This document shows, piece after piece, positions 49,722 through 58,923 of a stretch of DNA of 64,000 bases; the stretch's first letter is position 1, and every line of letters begins with the position of its first letter. A program made the position numbers and the translations under genes. Origin of the DNA: Pseudomonas poae (GTDB taxonomy: Bacteria > Pseudomonadota > Gammaproteobacteria > Pseudomonadales > Pseudomonadaceae); the NCBI GenBank assembly GCA_028869255.1, contig CP110972.1, forward strand, positions 2,857,001 to 2,921,000, read 5' to 3'. Under the pieces are notes generated by a model, which saw only the letters and a program-made list of their open reading frames with translations, did not search any database and had not been told where the DNA came from.

Positions 49722-50701
49722 TTTTTGGAAGTCTCCACATGGCCACCAAAGCCGAAGCGCATGGCAGACAGCATCTTGTCACCGTAAGTGCTCTGCTGGC
49801 GCGAGCGAAAGCGTGCGAACAGCGAGGTGGACAGTACCGGAACCGGCACCGCTTGTTCCATGGCGGCTTCGATGGTCCAGCGGCCTTCGCCACTGTCGGC
49901 CACGGAACCGGAGTAACCGTCGAGTTTCGGGTCGGTGGCCAGAGCGTCGGCGGTCAGGTCCAGCAACCAGGACGACACCACGCTGCCACGGCGCCAGACT
50001 TCGGCGATATCGGCCACGTTCAGGTCGAAACGCTGGTCTTCGGGCAGGTTTTCCGAGTTTTTGGTTTTGAGGATGTCAAAACCTTCGGCAAACGCCTGCA
50101 TCATTCCGTACTCGATGCCGTTGTGGATCATCTTGACGAAGTGCCCGGAGCCCGCAGGGCCGGCGTGGATATAGCCGTGCTCGGCGCGGGTGTCGGCGCT
50201 GGCGGAACGGTCCTTGGTACGCGGGATGTTGCCCAGGCCCGGTGCCAGGCTGGCGAAGATCGGGTCGAGGCGCTGCACGGTCTCGGCGTCGCCACCGATC
50301 ATCATGCAATAGCCGCGCTCCAGGCCCCAGACGCCGCCGGAGGTGCCGACGTCGACATAGTGCAGGCCCTTGCGCGCCAATGCCTTGCCACGGCGTACAT
50401 CGTCCTTATAGTTGGTATTGCCGCCGTCGATGATCACGTCACCGTCTTCCAGCAGCTCGCTCAATTCATTGATGGTGTTTTCCGTGGGGTCGCCTGCCGG
50501 CAGCATCACCCAGACGGCGCGAGGCTTTTGCAGCCCTGCGACCAGGGCTTTCAAGTCGGCGACGCCGGTGGCGCCCTCCTCGCTCAAGCCTTTGACAAAT
50601 GCTTCGTTACGGTCGTAAACAACGGTGGTATGCCCATTGAGCATCAGGCGCCGTGCAATATTCCCGCCCATGCGGCCTAGTCCGATAATCCCCAGTTGCA
50701 T
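49718..50701 (-). CDS. gnd: 6-phosphogluconate dehydrogenase, decarboxylating (short form)
   Basis: The 327-aa protein has the NAD(P)-binding N-terminus [41 protein letters not shown] and [28 protein letters not shown] with the catalytic Lys. The length is that of the short (GntZ/YqeC-like) class rather than the 470-residue form. It makes ribulose-5-phosphate from 6-phosphogluconate. It overlaps zwf by ATGA and leads the operon. Confidence 0.93.
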   Translation of the reverse strand: MQLGIIGLGRMGGNIARRLMLNGHTTVVYDRNEAFVKGLSEEGATGVADLKALVAGLQKPRAVWVMLPAGDPTENTINELSELLEDGDVIIDGGNTNYKDDVRRGKALARKGLHYVDVGTSGGVWGLERGYCMMIGGDAETVQRLDPIFASLAPGLGNIPRTKDRSASADTRAEHGYIHAGPAGSGHFVKMIHNGIEYGMMQAFAEGFDILKTKNSENLPEDQRFDLNVADIAEVWRRGSVVSSWLLDLTADALATDPKLDGYSGSVADSGEGRWTIEAAMEQAVPVPVLSTSLFARFRSRQQSTYGDKMLSAMRFGFGGHVETSKK

Positions 50702-50972
50702 GTGCTGATGCTCCCAACTACTAAATAAATGTGTGACATAGTTTATAGCGCAATGAGGCTAATGAGGGTTAGTCCAGAGCCGATCCGTGTAGTTTCATGA
50801 CAAAAAGTCGCCATCATTTCAGCATCACGGCACAAAAAGTCACACGACCACCAAAAATAAAAAAGTTCCATTGCCCGCAAAAAGAATTCAGAATTGTCTC
50901 CGACTGCTGCCGAGAACCTCGACTCAAGCGTTCTGGCACACCGCGACACACCGGCTATTTGCGAGGTAAGCA

Positions 50973-51152
50973 ATGAGCACTGCACAAATGTCCCGTCCGC
51001 CACAGACCCTCTACGTCACCCTGCGACGCGATGAGTTACGCCAGTTGAAAGACGAACGCGATCAACTGCAGCAGGAAGTCATGCGCCTGCGTGCCCACAT
51101 CATTCAATCCCAGTTGGATCAGCCTGCCGGCGCGCAACCAGCGCTCTGCTGA
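50973..51152 (+). CDS. Small coiled-coil protein
   Basis: The 59-aa product begins MSTAQMSRPPQTLYVTLRR and continues with a heptad-like helix (LRQLKDERDQLQQEVMRLRA). No membrane or signal segment is present. GAGGT precedes the ATG at suitable spacing. I do not know its function; the leucine-zipper-like helix suggests dimerisation. Confidence 0.55.
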   Translation: MSTAQMSRPPQTLYVTLRRDELRQLKDERDQLQQEVMRLRAHIIQSQLDQPAGAQPALC

Positions 51153-51312
51153 GCCCGGTCATCACTTTGTAAGATAACAGCTACAAAAATCTCACAAAGT
51201 TTTCACATGCACCTCCCGATACTCCCGCCCGAAGGGCCACCTCATGCAAAGGTGGCCACTGTTGCGTGCAGCCCTGCGCGTCGACTGAAGAATGATCGGG
51301 TTGGAGCGCTGG

Positions 51313-53069
51313 ATGGCAATGTTCAAACGCAGCACTAAGTCTGCGAAAGGCTTTGATTGGGCCGGTCTTGGCTGGCTATTCCTGTTTTTCTGGTATTTCT
51401 CGGGTATTACCCAACTGCTGATCCAACTCAGCGGCACCTCCGGTTTCAGCGGCTTTCGCCAAGCCTTCTTCATGAGCGCGATATGGCTCGCCCCCTGCTG
51501 ATCTTCCCGCGCCGTACGCGCTTGCTCGCCGCGCTGATCGGCGTGGTGCTGTGGGCCTGCTCCATGGCCAGCCTGGGTTATTTCTTCATCTACCAGCAGG
51601 AATTTTCCCAAAGCGTCATCTTCATCATGTTCGAGTCGAACATCTCTGAAGCCGGCGAGTACGCCACCCAGTACTTTGCCTGGTGGATCGTGCTGGCGTT
51701 TATTGCCCACACCGCCGTTGCGATTTTCCTGTGGACCCGGGTTCGCCCGGTGTACCTGCCACGTGCCCAGGCCCTGGTGGCGGCCACCGCGATTCTGGTG
51801 GCCATTATTGGTTACCCGCTGGTCAAGCAGATCGCCCGCAGCGACACCCTGGACGACGCCATCGACCGCTTCGAAACGCGTATCGAGCCCGCCGTGCCAT
51901 GGCAGATGATCGTTGCCTACCGCCGCTACACCGAACAGCTGGACAACATGCAAGGCATGCTCGACAGCGCCAGCCAGATCCCGCCCCTGACCAACCTCAA
52001 GGACACCATGGCCGGCCAGCCCTCGACCCTGGTGCTGGTCATCGGCGAGTCCACCAACCGCCAGCGCATGAGCCTCTATGGCTACCCGCGCAAGACCACG
52101 CCGGAACTGGACAAGCTGCGCGACCAACTGGCGGTGTTCGACAACGTCATCACCCCGCGCCCCTACACCATCGAGGCGCTGCAACAGGTGCTGACGTTCG
52201 CCGACGAGGAAAACCCGGACCTGTACCTGAAAACCCCCTCCATCGTCAGCGTGATGAAACAGGCCGGCTACAAGACCTACTGGATCACCAACCAACAGAC
52301 CATGACCAAACGCAACACCATGCTCACGACCTTTTCCGAACAGGCTGACGAGCAGGTGTACCTGAACAACAACCGCAACCAGAACGCCCGCCAGTATGAC
52401 GGCGACGTGCTGGAGCCGTTCGCCAAGGCCATGGCCGACCCGGCCGAGCGCAAGTTCATCGTGGTGCACCTGCTCGGCACCCACATGAGCTACCAGTACC
52501 GCTACCCGGAATCATTCGACAAATTCACCGATCGCCAAGGTGTGCCCGCCGGGATCAGCGACGATCAACTGCCGGTCTACAACAGCTATGACAATGCGGT
52601 GCTGTACAACGATTTCGTGGTGTCGAGCCTGATCAAGGACTACGCGAAGACCGATCCGAATGGTTTTCTGTTGTATCTGTCGGACCACGGCGAGGACGTC
52701 TTCGATTCGGCCGGCCACGCCACCCTGGGGCGCAACGAAGGCAAGCCGACCGCGCCGATGTACACCATTCCTTTCATGGCGTACGCCTCACCGAAATGGC
52801 GCGAAACCCACGACTGGAGTTTCGCCGGCGACCTGCAACGCCCCTACAGCAGCTCGCAGTTGATCCACACCTGGGCCGACTTGGCCGGCCTGAGCTTCAA
52901 CGAACTGGACCGCAGTAAAAGCCTGGTGAGCGACAGCTTCAAGCCACGCCCGCTGCTGATCGGCAACCCCTATGCACGTGAGCAGAAAGCCTTGATTGAC
53001 TTCAGCATGATCAAGCCGAAAAAGCCCAACCCCACCGATGTGGTACTGCAGGAAGCGCCTGGCTTGTAA
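51313..53069 (+). pseudogene. Phosphoethanolamine transferase (CptA-like), one-base frameshift
   Basis: The N-terminus FDWAGLGWLFLFFWYFSGITQLL reads in one frame to the C-run 51491-51495. One added C joins SAIWLAP to LLIFPRRTRLLAALIG, giving 585 residues. About five TM helices are followed by a periplasmic sulfatase-fold domain with LVIGESTNRQRMSLYGYPR (nucleophile Thr) and YLSDHGEDVFD. This is the CptA/EptA class that adds phosphoethanolamine to lipopolysaccharide. The CptA-like features are the best match but the target (core or lipid A) is not certain. The start is ATG 51313 or 51319. Confidence 0.8.
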
Positions 53070-53075
53070 CAGAAA

Positions 53076-53094
53076 GATAACAATCATTCTCGTT
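53076..53094. promoter_or_regulatory. Possible Fur box before the siderophore receptor
   Basis: GATAACAATCATTCTCGTT resembles the Fur consensus GATAATGATAATCATTATC, with good matches in GATAA and AATCATT. It lies about 90 bp before the receptor start, as expected for iron repression. Confidence 0.55.
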
Positions 53095-53182
53095 TAAGCC
53101 TAAAGTTGCCCTCCTCCTTTCGTCTTTGAGCCAAGGCCTTCCCTTTCCGGGGTGGCCTCGAAGACGACAAGGAGTCCTCGCA

Positions 53183-55423
53183 ATGCGTGCACCGCTTACC
53201 CGCTCCATGACCTTCACGTTCAGCCTGCTGGGCGTGATGTTGAGCCCGGACCTGCTGGCTGAAACCGACACCGAGCATCCTCCGGCCAAGGCCCTTGAAC
53301 TGGGCGCCACCCGCATCACCGCCGAGGGCCTCGGGGCCACCACCGAGCACACCGGGGCCTATACCACCGGCTCGATGAGCACCGCCACCCGCCTGAACCT
53401 GTCCATCAAGGAAACACCGCAATCGATCTCGGTGACCACTCGCCAGCAGATGGATGATTTCAACCTCAACACCTTGACCGACGTACTGCGCCAGACCACC
53501 GGGGTCAACGTTCAGCACTATGACTCCGACCGCGTGTACTACTCCTCCCGTGGCTATGGCATCTCCAATTACCAGGTTGACGGGATGCTCAATACCTTTG
53601 GCTATATGAAGTCCGATGCCGACACCATCATCTACGACCATATCGAAGTGGTGCGCGGCGCTACCGGCCTGACCACCGGCGCCGGCGACCCCTCCGCCAC
53701 CGTCAATATGGTTCGCAAGCGGCCCACCGCCCAATGGCAGGCGCAAACCGGCATCAGCGGCGGCAGCCATGACAACTATTACAGCTACGTCGATGTGGGC
53801 GGCCCGCTTGCGTTCGATGGCAAACTGCGCGGGCGCACCGTGCTGGCCTACCGCGACAGCCAGTCCTTCCGAGACAACTACGGGCTGCAGCGGGCCGTGG
53901 GCTACGGCATTCTCGAAGGCGACCTGTCGGACGATACCGTGCTTGCCGTAGGCTTTGATTACCAGAACAAGCAGGTACAGGGCACTTCGTGGGGCACCGT
54001 GCCGTATTGGAACAGCCAGGGCGGCAAGGCCGGGCTGTCACGGTCCACCAATATGGCGGCGCACTGGAGCTCCTGGCCGCTGACGGACAAGACCGCCTTC
54101 GCGACGCTCGATCATCGGCTGGCGGGCGACTGGCACTTGAAGGCGGCCTACACCCATCGGCAAAGCGACACGGATGGCAAGGTGTACTACGGCGGCGCGG
54201 GCTTTCCCAATGAAGACCGCAGCGGCATGTATGCGTGGTCCAGCCACATGCTCGGCCGCTCGAAAATGGAGGCTATCGACCTCAACCTCGCCGGCAGCTA
54301 TGCCCTGTTGGGCCGCGAACATGCGCTGATGATGGGCTATGGCGAGGCCGCACAACGGGATGCCTCTCCCTTTATGCGCAGGGGCGCGACGCCTCCCGGC
54401 TACAACATCATTGATGACTGGAAATACATGGGTGGCATCGGCAAGTTTCCTGACACGGTCACGAACCTAAAAGGTGAACACAGCAACAAGCAGCAGAAGG
54501 CTGGCTACCTGGCCACGCGGCTGAGCCTCACCGACCGCTTGCACGCCGTGCTGGGCAGCCGCTATGGCAGTTGGTCGTTGAACAGCGCAAACCCCGAATA
54601 CGACGACAACGACCAACTCACCAGCGCCGGCAAGACCTCCCAGACCCACAATGATATGTGGACGCCTTACGCCGGGCTGCTGTACGACGTGACGCCGCAG
54701 TACACGGTCTACGCAAGCTACACCGACATCTTCAAGCCCCAGAGCCTGCGCGACGCCAACAAGAAGTACCTGGAGCCGGTGGTGGGCAGCAACTATGAAG
54801 TTGGTCTCAAGGGCAGCTTGCTGAACGAGCGCGTAAACGTGGCGGCCGCGTATTTCTGGAGTAAACAGGACAACGTCGCCGAACTGGACGACTCGGTAGC
54901 CCCGAACCCGACCACTGGCGAGGAGTACTACAAGTCCGGCGGCAAAGGTAACAAGGTCAACGGCTTCGAACTGGAGGTCGCGGGGGAAGTCATGCCCGAC
55001 TGGAACCTGACGGCAGGCTACACCTATACCCACTCGTTGAATGGTTCAAGCAAACGCACCAACAGCCAGCAGCCGTTAAACTTGCTGAAGGTGTCCAGCG
55101 CCTACCGGCTACCCGGTGCATGGCGCAACCTGACGGTCGGCGGCGCGGTGAATTGGCAGAGTGATATCTATGATTTCAGTAATCGGCCGACCGGGGCACG
55201 GGATGCCGATGGCAATTTGATCACCACGCGGGCGAAGATCACCCAGCAGGCTTACACCGTGGTCAACCTGATGTCCCGTTACCAATTCGATGAACATCTT
55301 TCGGCCTCGCTTAACATCAATAACTTATTTGATAAAAAATATTACGAACGCGTCGGCTTTTATAACGGCGTTTACTGGGGAGACCCACGCGGCGTCACGC
55401 TTGCGCTGAACTGGAGGCTGTAA
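53183..55423 (+). CDS. TonB-dependent siderophore receptor
   Basis: The 746-aa outer-membrane receptor has a signal peptide (TFTFSLLGVMLSPDLLAE), then a plug domain (IKETPQSISVTTRQQMDDFNLNTLTDVLRQTTGVNV, HIEVVRGATGLTTGAGDPSATVNMVRKRPT). A 22-strand barrel ends in GDPRGVTLALNWRL. It lacks the N-terminal signalling (STN) domain. The plug sequence fits the FpvA/FoxA/FhuE-like hydroxamate or mixed siderophore group, but the ligand is not determined. The start at 53183 has AAGGAG at eight bases. Confidence 0.9.
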   Translation: MRAPLTRSMTFTFSLLGVMLSPDLLAETDTEHPPAKALELGATRITAEGLGATTEHTGAYTTGSMSTATRLNLSIKETPQSISVTTRQQMDDFNLNTLTDVLRQTTGVNVQHYDSDRVYYSSRGYGISNYQVDGMLNTFGYMKSDADTIIYDHIEVVRGATGLTTGAGDPSATVNMVRKRPTAQWQAQTGISGGSHDNYYSYVDVGGPLAFDGKLRGRTVLAYRDSQSFRDNYGLQRAVGYGILEGDLSDDTVLAVGFDYQNKQVQGTSWGTVPYWNSQGGKAGLSRSTNMAAHWSSWPLTDKTAFATLDHRLAGDWHLKAAYTHRQSDTDGKVYYGGAGFPNEDRSGMYAWSSHMLGRSKMEAIDLNLAGSYALLGREHALMMGYGEAAQRDASPFMRRGATPPGYNIIDDWKYMGGIGKFPDTVTNLKGEHSNKQQKAGYLATRLSLTDRLHAVLGSRYGSWSLNSANPEYDDNDQLTSAGKTSQTHNDMWTPYAGLLYDVTPQYTVYASYTDIFKPQSLRDANKKYLEPVVGSNYEVGLKGSLLNERVNVAAAYFWSKQDNVAELDDSVAPNPTTGEEYYKSGGKGNKVNGFELEVAGEVMPDWNLTAGYTYTHSLNGSSKRTNSQQPLNLLKVSSAYRLPGAWRNLTVGGAVNWQSDIYDFSNRPTGARDADGNLITTRAKITQQAYTVVNLMSRYQFDEHLSASLNINNLFDKKYYERVGFYNGVYWGDPRGVTLALNWRL

Positions 55424-55502
55424 ACGCCGAACCGGAAGTTAACAAAACCGTTAACTTTCCATCAGCGTCGCGTTAATTCCCACTTAATAAGATCCCCTCA
55501 TA

Positions 55503-55532
55503 GTCGCTCCATGAATCTGATCAAGGAGCGAC
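55503..55532. promoter_or_regulatory. Hairpin in the leader of the small secreted protein
   Basis: GTCGCTCC and GGAGCGAC form a perfect 8-bp stem around a 14-base loop, 34 bp before the ATG at 55566. The stem contains GGAG but the gene's own site is further down. There is no T-run, so it is not a typical terminator. Confidence 0.5.
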
Positions 55533-55565
55533 CGGATACCGATCACTCTTAATGGGAATACCGCC

Positions 55566-55787
55566 ATGAAACTTACTACCGTACTGCTCGCCAGCCTGAT
55601 GACCCTGACCTCCGCCGCCGCTTTCGCAGAGGGTGGCGCGGAGCGTTCAAAAGCGTTCTATAAGAACTTCAACCTCACCCAGACTCAGATACACGGCACT
55701 CAGGATCGTATTGCCGCCGCCGATGGCAAAAACATCAAGAAAGATTCGATTAAACAATCGGCTGACGAGAACCAACCGAAAAGCTGA
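55566..55787 (+). CDS. Small secreted protein (PtrA N-terminal-domain-like, tentative)
   Basis: The 73-aa product has a signal peptide (KLTTVLLASLMTLTSAAAFA) followed by EGGAERSKAFYKNFNLTQ. The N-terminal half resembles small Pseudomonas periplasmic proteins annotated as co-regulatory protein PtrA-like. The C-terminal half is charged and probably disordered. A leader hairpin precedes it and a strong terminator follows, so it is a single cistron. Confidence 0.65.
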   Translation: MKLTTVLLASLMTLTSAAAFAEGGAERSKAFYKNFNLTQTQIHGTQDRIAAADGKNIKKDSIKQSADENQPKS

Positions 55788-55837
55788 TTCAACCGTAATA
55801 CCCCCTGCCATACCGCTCCGATGGCTAAGGTTAACTT

Positions 55838-55863
55838 GGCGCCATTTAATGGCGCCTTTTTTT
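55838..55863 (+). terminator. Intrinsic terminator
   Basis: GGCGCCATT and AATGGCGCC form a near-perfect stem followed by an eight-T run. It ends the small secreted-protein transcript on the plus strand. Confidence 0.9.
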
Positions 55864-55876
55864 TGCCTGTTATTTA

Positions 55877-56368
55877 TTAAAGAGGCTTACTCCAGAACAG
55901 CATGCGCCCGAACTCAGGGTCAAACTTGGAATCATCAAAGCCAAACTTCCGGTAGGCCGACTGAGCCACGCCATTGCCTTCAAGCACCTCCAGGGTGATT
56001 TTGCAGCAGCCACGCTGCCGGGCAATTTCCTCGACCTTCTGCAGCATTTTCTGGCTCAGCCCCAGCCCACGAAACGCACTCATCACCGCCACGTCGTGGA
56101 CGTTAACCAGAGGGCGGCAGGCAAAGGTGGAAAACCCCTCAAAACAATTCACCAAGCCTGCCGGCTCTCCGCCGACAAACGCCAGCACGCTGAAAGCATG
56201 CGGACGCTTGGCCAGTTCGGCCGGCAATTGCTCCAGAAGGTCGGCAGGCAGGCTGTGGCCGCCACCCATCGGGTCTTCGGCGTAATGATTGAGCACACGG
56301 CCAATGGCTTCGGCGTGCACAGGGTTGGTGTAGCTGGCTTGCAGCACCAGGATATCTGGGGTGTCCAT
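55877..56368 (-). CDS. GNAT-family N-acetyltransferase
   Basis: The 163-aa protein has the GNAT fold with the acetyl-CoA motif A VHDVAVMSAFRGLGLSQKMLQKVEEIARQRGC and motif B LEVLEGNGVAQSAYRKFGF. The substrate is unknown. GAGGAAGG precedes the ATG. It is convergent with the small secreted-protein gene. Confidence 0.85.
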   Translation of the reverse strand: MDTPDILVLQASYTNPVHAEAIGRVLNHYAEDPMGGGHSLPADLLEQLPAELAKRPHAFSVLAFVGGEPAGLVNCFEGFSTFACRPLVNVHDVAVMSAFRGLGLSQKMLQKVEEIARQRGCCKITLEVLEGNGVAQSAYRKFGFDDSKFDPEFGRMLFWSKPL

Positions 56369-56532
56369 TTCCTTCCTCGATCACGACAACAAGGGAATCG
56401 GCTCCCTTAGCGGTGCACGATTGTAAGCGTGGAGTCCGTGCAGGATGAAGGAGATTAACCACAAATATCTGTCTGAAATTGCGAAGGCTGTACCGCTAAA
56501 AAAGCCTGATAGATCAATTGCGTGCTTTCTTC

Positions 56533-57645
56533 TTACAGCGCTTGGCCAAATCGCTGCAGTTGCATTTCTTGCAGCCGGCTCAGGGTGCGGCGGAACGCAA
56601 ACCCCAGGTAGCCCTCGGTATACAGGCGCTCCAGCGGCACACGGGCTTCGATGTAGAGCGGCACCCTGCGGTCGTAGCACTCATCCACCAATGCAATAAA
56701 CCGACGCACGCTGTCATCGTGTACCGACAGCTGCGGCAACTCGCGATCACCGGCCACCACGCGCTCGGCACCGTCTTCGGTGCCACGGGCGATCCGGCCC
56801 GGACGTGTTTGCGCACTCAGGTTCGGCACTTGGCCCAGCAGGATCACCTTGAAGCGATCACACAGCAGCATGAAGTCCATCGCCGCCAGGGGTTGCTCGC
56901 ACAGTTCGGCATAGGTGCACCACAGCACTGTGTCACTGAAGCGCACGGCCATGAGGCAACGGTGGCCGACCGTGACCGGCCCGCTGTTCACCGCCTGCCC
57001 TTCGGCCAAGTGCTCGAACACGCTGGCCAGCGCTTCGGGCTGGTTGACCCAGTAACGCTGCTGCCCAACGCCTGGGTGCAGGCGGTGGTCCTCAGCGCCG
57101 TCCACCGCCACCACCTGCAGATGCTGCTTGATCGCCGCTATGCCCGGCAGGAATCGGTCACGGTTGAAGCCCTCGGCGTATAACTGGTCAGGGGGTTGGT
57201 TGGAGGTGCAGACCATTACCACGCCCTCCTCGAACATCACCTGAAACAGCCGGCCGAGGATGATTGCGTCACCGATGTCATTGACAAACAACTCGTCGAA
57301 ACACAACACCCGAACCTCGCGGCTCAGCTCCCGCGCCAACGCCTGCAACGGGTCATGGGTGCCAGTGAGCTTGAACAGCCGCTGATGCACCCAGCCCATG
57401 AAATGATGAAAATGCTGACGCCGCGCCGGCACCCGCAGGCTCTGGTAGAACTGGTCCATCAGCCAGGTCTTGCCGCGGCCCACCGGCCCCCAGAGGTAGA
57501 CGCCGAGAATCGGCGTGCGGCCCTGATGCAGGGCCTCATGGCAAGCCTGCAAGGCGGCCACCGCACGACGCTGGGCGTCGTCGGCAACAAAACCCTGCTG
57601 GGCAATGGCGTATTGATAAGCGGTGAGGGGCGAGTCGAAAGTCAT
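56533..57645 (-). CDS. zapE: Cell division protein ZapE (AFG1-like ATPase)
   Basis: The 370-aa P-loop ATPase has Walker A YLWGPVGRGKTWLMD, Walker B VLCFDELFVNDIGDAIILG, and sensor-region VMVCTSNQPPDQLYAEGFNRDRFLP. These are the hallmarks of the AFG1/ZapE family, which acts on the Z-ring during division. The length is normal. The next gene upstream on the same strand (57661) is close, so the two may be co-transcribed. Confidence 0.9.
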   Translation of the reverse strand: MTFDSPLTAYQYAIAQQGFVADDAQRRAVAALQACHEALHQGRTPILGVYLWGPVGRGKTWLMDQFYQSLRVPARRQHFHHFMGWVHQRLFKLTGTHDPLQALARELSREVRVLCFDELFVNDIGDAIILGRLFQVMFEEGVVMVCTSNQPPDQLYAEGFNRDRFLPGIAAIKQHLQVVAVDGAEDHRLHPGVGQQRYWVNQPEALASVFEHLAEGQAVNSGPVTVGHRCLMAVRFSDTVLWCTYAELCEQPLAAMDFMLLCDRFKVILLGQVPNLSAQTRPGRIARGTEDGAERVVAGDRELPQLSVHDDSVRRFIALVDECYDRRVPLYIEARVPLERLYTEGYLGFAFRRTLSRLQEMQLQRFGQAL

Positions 57646-57660
57646 GCCCGCCAGTATGAC

Positions 57661-57996
57661 CTACAGCGAAATATCCAGCCGCGAAATCTTGCCCTGCTCG
57701 TTCAGGCGAAAGGTGTAGCGCAGCTCCAGCGGGCTGCCGGGAAAATTGCCGGAGACCACATTGTTGACCAGCACCTTACCGGTGCGATATTGCACCTTGA
57801 GCACGTCGACACGAGGTTGATAACGACGCCCGGTGTCTTCCATCCAGCGCGCTATGGCGGCGGTGCCGACCTGGTGCTGGCCTTCGTCGAAAACGTTGGC
57901 GTCATCGGCAAAACAGTCGGCGACGGCCGAGGTGTCGCGGGTATTGGTCGCCGCGAGATAGGCCACGATAGCCGGGGCCAATTCTGGAACAGGCAT
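57661..57996 (-). CDS. NTF2-like / SnoaL-fold small protein
   Basis: The 111-aa protein (MPVPELAPAIVAYLAATNTRDTSAVADCFADDANVFDEG...) has the nuclear transport factor 2-like fold. The early helix pair and the C-terminal curved sheet (ELRYTFRLNEQGKISRLDI) are clear. Catalytic residues are not defined. GGAG precedes the ATG at six bases. It lies between a YafY-type regulator and zapE on the same strand. Confidence 0.8.
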   Translation of the reverse strand: MPVPELAPAIVAYLAATNTRDTSAVADCFADDANVFDEGQHQVGTAAIARWMEDTGRRYQPRVDVLKVQYRTGKVLVNNVVSGNFPGSPLELRYTFRLNEQGKISRLDISL

Positions 57997-58046
57997 GCAA
58001 AGCTCCTTTTTTGGTGGTTATGGCGCCATGCTAAGCCAGGGTTGTG

Positions 58047-58763
58047 TCAGTTTTTGTCAGGAGTAAACGGCGCGGATTGATTCTGTTCCATCCGCTTGCG
58101 CCAGGCCCGCAGCCAGTCACTGCGCCGCCCCGGATAGCGCTCGCCGAGGGTTTGGGCACTCGCCACGCGGTCGGTACGGAAGGTGCGATACGCGCCACGC
58201 AACTCGCACCAGGCCACGATCACTCGCACTTCATTGAGAAACCCCAGCGCCAGCGGCCAGATCAGGCGTTGGCTGTGGGCTTGGCTGGCGTCTGCATAGT
58301 CGATGTGCAACTTGGCCTGGGTGCGAATGGCCTCGCGAAAGACATCCAGCGGCACGCGGTTTTCCGGGTAGCCGAAGCCTGGCGGGCCGGGCAGCAGCGT
58401 CGGGTTACGCAGGGCTTCCTGGGCCGCCGGGTCGAGCACATCGGCGATTTTTGCCAGGGCGTTGGCTGCGGCGCGACTCAGCACGTCGTCGCCGCGTTGG
58501 TCCACATAGCGCAAACCCAACACGATCGCTTCGGTTTCCTCGGCGCTGAGCATCAATGGCGGCAAAAAAAGCCCGCTGCGCAACACATACCCTACCCCGG
58601 CCTCGCCGAAAATCGGCGCGCCCAGCGCCGTCAATTCTGCGATGTCGCGGTACAGCGTGCGCTCGGACACTTCCAGTTGCGCCGCCAGCACGGCAGCGGT
58701 CACCGGACGTTTCTTGCCTCGCAGGGCCTGAAGCAAAGTCAGTAGACGAGTGGTACGCGACAC
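58047..58763 (-). CDS. YafY-family HTH/WYL transcriptional regulator
   Basis: The 238-aa protein has an N-terminal DeoR-like winged helix (RLLTLLQALRGKKRPVTAAVLAAQLEVSERTLYRDIAELTALGAPI) and a WYL domain (LIWPLALGFLNEVRVIVAWCELRGAYRTFRTDRV). WYL domains sense small or nucleic-acid ligands. It is divergent from the aldo/keto reductase gene across 160 bp and may regulate it or the downstream NTF2-like gene. Confidence 0.87.
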   Translation of the reverse strand: MSRTTRLLTLLQALRGKKRPVTAAVLAAQLEVSERTLYRDIAELTALGAPIFGEAGVGYVLRSGLFLPPLMLSAEETEAIVLGLRYVDQRGDDVLSRAAANALAKIADVLDPAAQEALRNPTLLPGPPGFGYPENRVPLDVFREAIRTQAKLHIDYADASQAHSQRLIWPLALGFLNEVRVIVAWCELRGAYRTFRTDRVASAQTLGERYPGRRSDWLRAWRKRMEQNQSAPFTPDKN

Positions 58764-58923
58764 ATCAGTCCCGCCGAAAAAGAAAAAGTGCCGAAGCTTA
58801 GCAGAGCCCCCTGTCAGAAAACGTCAGCAGCAAAAAAGCCGCTTGACCGAATAAATTATCACGATCATATTAAATACATGTTGCTAAACATGTATGAAAA
58901 ATCACTGCCTCGGGAGTCCTTGT

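Noticed and set aside
48210..49787. 525-codon open frame on the plus strand opposite zwf
   Set aside because: zwf on the other strand carries the family motifs. The plus-strand frame has no domain and no ribosome binding site.
50743..51003. 86-codon frame on the minus strand before the small coiled-coil gene
   Set aside because: It has no homology signal, is opposite a better plus-strand start region, and its composition is unlike a coding sequence.
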